This document shows, in pieces, positions 29,678 to 31,561 of a stretch of 31,561 nt of DNA. Numbering within the stretch: the stretch's first letter is position 1; every line of letters begins with the position of its first letter. This stretch comes from Saccoglossus kowalevskii. Its lineage: Eukaryota > Hemichordata > Enteropneusta > Harrimaniidae. Location: NCBI RefSeq assembly GCF_000003605.2, contig NW_003137333.1, forward strand, positions 146,224 to 177,784, given 5' to 3'. The notes below the pieces were generated by a model. It saw nothing but the letters and a program-made list of their open reading frames with translations. It was not told where the DNA came from and did not search any database. A program made the translations under genes and the position numbers.

Positions 29678-30444
29678 GTACCCCCCTTTGAATGACATAT
29701 ATTGACTAGACAAACAGTGGTGCGATCATGTGACCTTATTGAAGTTGTATTGTCGGTAAGACTTCGTTAAAAGCCCATTATACTTGAGCAACTACACACA
29801 AATATCAGATCAGAAATAGTTTGTGACATGTCACTGTGACCTGGTGTTCTGACTTTGCGTTCTGACACGGGGCTTTACAGGAACAGCTTTATTAGCAAAC
29901 AGTTTGAGAAAAAAGAAGATACTCGCATCTAATTTTTATAACTCAGACTTTTTACACCGAATGCAGTTACAGTAAAAAAAGAATCTACGCTTTCACTAAA
30001 TAACAAGGAATAAAACAGTTTGTTTTAATGTTTTCGCCAACTGAATAAAGCGACGCAAGACAGAAGTGGTAGTCTGCATACTCAATATAGGTACCAGAAA
30101 GAGTTCCTTAGGGAGTCCCATCAACGGCGGACAACTACCTTTAACTTCATCAATACTAGTACGTACCCGAGTTCTTAAAGGGGAACCGCTCAATCCCATG
30201 GATTGCACCAAAGAATCATGGGACACTATTGTTTATGTTGTTTACAAAGTTAATTAATCTTCTGTTATCCATTGTAATTTTAATTCAGAAAGTTAATTTG
30301 TTGTGAGATTAGGCTCCCTTTAACGTCTGCTCTATCACGTGCATCAGTCTCTCTGTAAACAAAATTGTATTAGCAGCCACACCCACCTACTAATGCAACA
30401 ATGACCTAATCGTAAGCGCAAATAACTTCGGGTCAGTCTCACAG
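29678..30444. other. Interval without a recognised gene
   Basis: A minus-strand frame near 30166-30226 ends in ACTCGG followed by gtacgt and could be a first exon, but nothing downstream was matched to it. No repeats of note. Confidence 0.5.
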
Positions 30445-30644
30445 GTCACCATGGACATACCCGAGACCACGTGATCATTCACCCTGTCTGGCGCATTTAT
30501 GAGAAGCTGGTGGCTCTGGCGTGTGATATCTGTGACATCATCCAAAATGCTGAGAATCCTGTTACCAGTGAGATGTACCTGGTGTCGATGTGTTGTCTTT
30601 TGTGTAGCCGTAGTAATGTGCTCGCATTTGTATATGCTTATGAG
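30445..30644 (+). CDS. Candidate internal exon, unrecognised
   Basis: Acceptor ggtcagtctcacag, an open frame of 66 codons after a split codon, donor gtatgg exactly where the frame can leave (TAT-GAG). It contains PVWRIYEKLVALACDICDII and ENPVTSEMYLVSMCCLLCSR, rich in Cys and predicted helix. A 94-codon minus-strand frame (30390-30674) covers the same bases with a fair start context (ATCGATGGCA), so strand is uncertain. The splice sites on both sides favour the plus strand. Family unknown. Confidence 0.3.
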
Positions 30645-31424
30645 GTATGGACGACCGGTTTTTACGTCTGCCATCGATAAAAAGTGTCTTACGAGACAAG
30701 TGGTACAGCAAACATATAATGAGGTAAAATCCAGTGGGAATATTCCATCCTCGTCGACCGTCAGAATAATGGATCGCGCGAAAAATATATCAAATGTGTC
30801 GAAATCATAGCACGAAATAACACCAGGTTATTCTCATATAATGCTTCAACTGACCGTAACCATGGCAACTGTGTCTGCTTAACTAAAAAATCTTTTGAAG
30901 AAATTCCTCAATTTATTTTAAATCTCGAGTCACACCGAGTCACGACATCGAATGTTATTTTATATGAACGCTATGAGAATAGGTTGTGCTAACATTAAAG
31001 ATTTCCTCACATCGTCTGATTGACATGGTTGTACTGCATCTAACTTTAGTAGCATAGCAAACGATTCGCAGTCTGTATTCAGTTTCGTGATGTTTCAGAA
31101 CCTACCAACAGGGGAATAAGGTACATGGCGTTCGCATACTGGTGAAGACACTTGCCTCAACAGAACCTATTGGTTTTAACGGGTCACAGGAACTCAGCAG
31201 TGAAGCGGAACCGACTGGATAATACCCGGAAAAAACGCGAACCTGTTTATTTTTCTGTCTGTACATTCAATGGTAGACACTGCATCTCTTGATTATACCA
31301 CAGGGAGTTGGACAAACTTATGTATTTTAATAAATTATTAAATAGTAAAATGTTATATAACTTTTCTTTACCCCCCCTCCTGGTATCGATTTCAAGTATT
31401 CACTGATCTTTGTTTATACCATTC
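30645..31424. other. Interval without a recognised gene
   Basis: A plus-strand frame continuing to 30810 has no convincing acceptor. Otherwise non-coding, with a C7 tract at about 31372-31378. Confidence 0.5.
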
Positions 31425-31561
31425 TTTCCTTTACCACAATCTTTGTTACGCGCTAATGTTATATGCAAATTAAAATTTAAAATATATCATAGGGTGTGTC
31501 TACATCGCGCATTACAATTTGCATATAACAATAGCGCGTAACAAAGATTGTGGTAAAGAAA
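31425..31561. mobile_element. Large inverted repeat at the window edge, possible MITE
   Basis: Left arm 31425-31471 and right arm 31516-31561 are inverted copies over 46 bp with one mismatch and one extra base, around a 44-nt loop. The arms include CCACAATCTTTGTTACGCGC and TTATATGCAAATT. The right arm reaches the last base of the window, so the element may continue and no target duplication can be judged. Confidence 0.8.

Noticed and set aside
1-31561. tRNA or rRNA genes
   Set aside because: Scanned for a B-box-like GGTTCGANTCC and for conserved rRNA stretches; none was seen by eye.

Overview
The window is animal nuclear DNA: AT-rich, with spliced genes, GT-AG introns, many short foldback elements and tandem arrays, and no bacterial or viral gene organisation. 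Its one gene identified with confidence is a lysosomal-type serine carboxypeptidase of the SCPEP1 (retinoid-inducible serine carboxypeptidase) family. The repeat style and the 50-N scaffold gap suggest a draft assembly of a marine invertebrate, perhaps a non-vertebrate deuterostome. That placement is an inference; nothing in the window proves the phylum.

Layout. 1-1801 is an intron of the carboxypeptidase gene and holds six 113-bp tandem repeats. 1802-9706 (+) holds twelve coding exons of that gene, 377 codons in one continuous frame, from the oxyanion-hole GGPGGSS motif to the stop. The first exons (signal peptide and roughly 75-85 residues) lie before the window. Its introns carry three foldback elements (3656-3771, 5524-5591 and a degenerate AT-rich repeat near 6390-6660). 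9707-20158 is poor in recognisable genes. It has a scaffold gap at 13824-13873 that looks false (identical 65-bp flanks), a decayed transposase-like helix, a few exon-like segments on the plus strand (14156, 16681, 17452, 17606) that I cannot assign, and three copies of a multi-stem foldback repeat. 20159-22204 (-) holds the last three exons of a second gene with a proline, methionine and glutamine-rich tail; I do not recognise its family. Its upstream region (22205-26750) contains two tandem-repeat blocks, a possible 23-nt exon, and a putative promoter zone with two possible ATG-CCT first exons and a perfect GTCACGTGAC E-box. 26839-27252 is a Harbinger-type MITE. 28971-29191 is a seven-copy array of 31-33 bp, each copy with a consensus CCAAT box, next to a short intronless ORF. 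30445-30644 is one more exon-like segment. The window ends inside or at the end of a 46-bp-arm inverted repeat.

The carboxypeptidase and the minus-strand gene converge (tail to tail) across the gene-poor middle. There is no operon logic and no sign that the genes act together. I found no new multi-gene system. The most unusual structure is the three-copy foldback repeat, whose stems are kept while its loops differ, followed by the arrays of regularly spaced CCAAT and octamer (ATGCAAAT) motifs.
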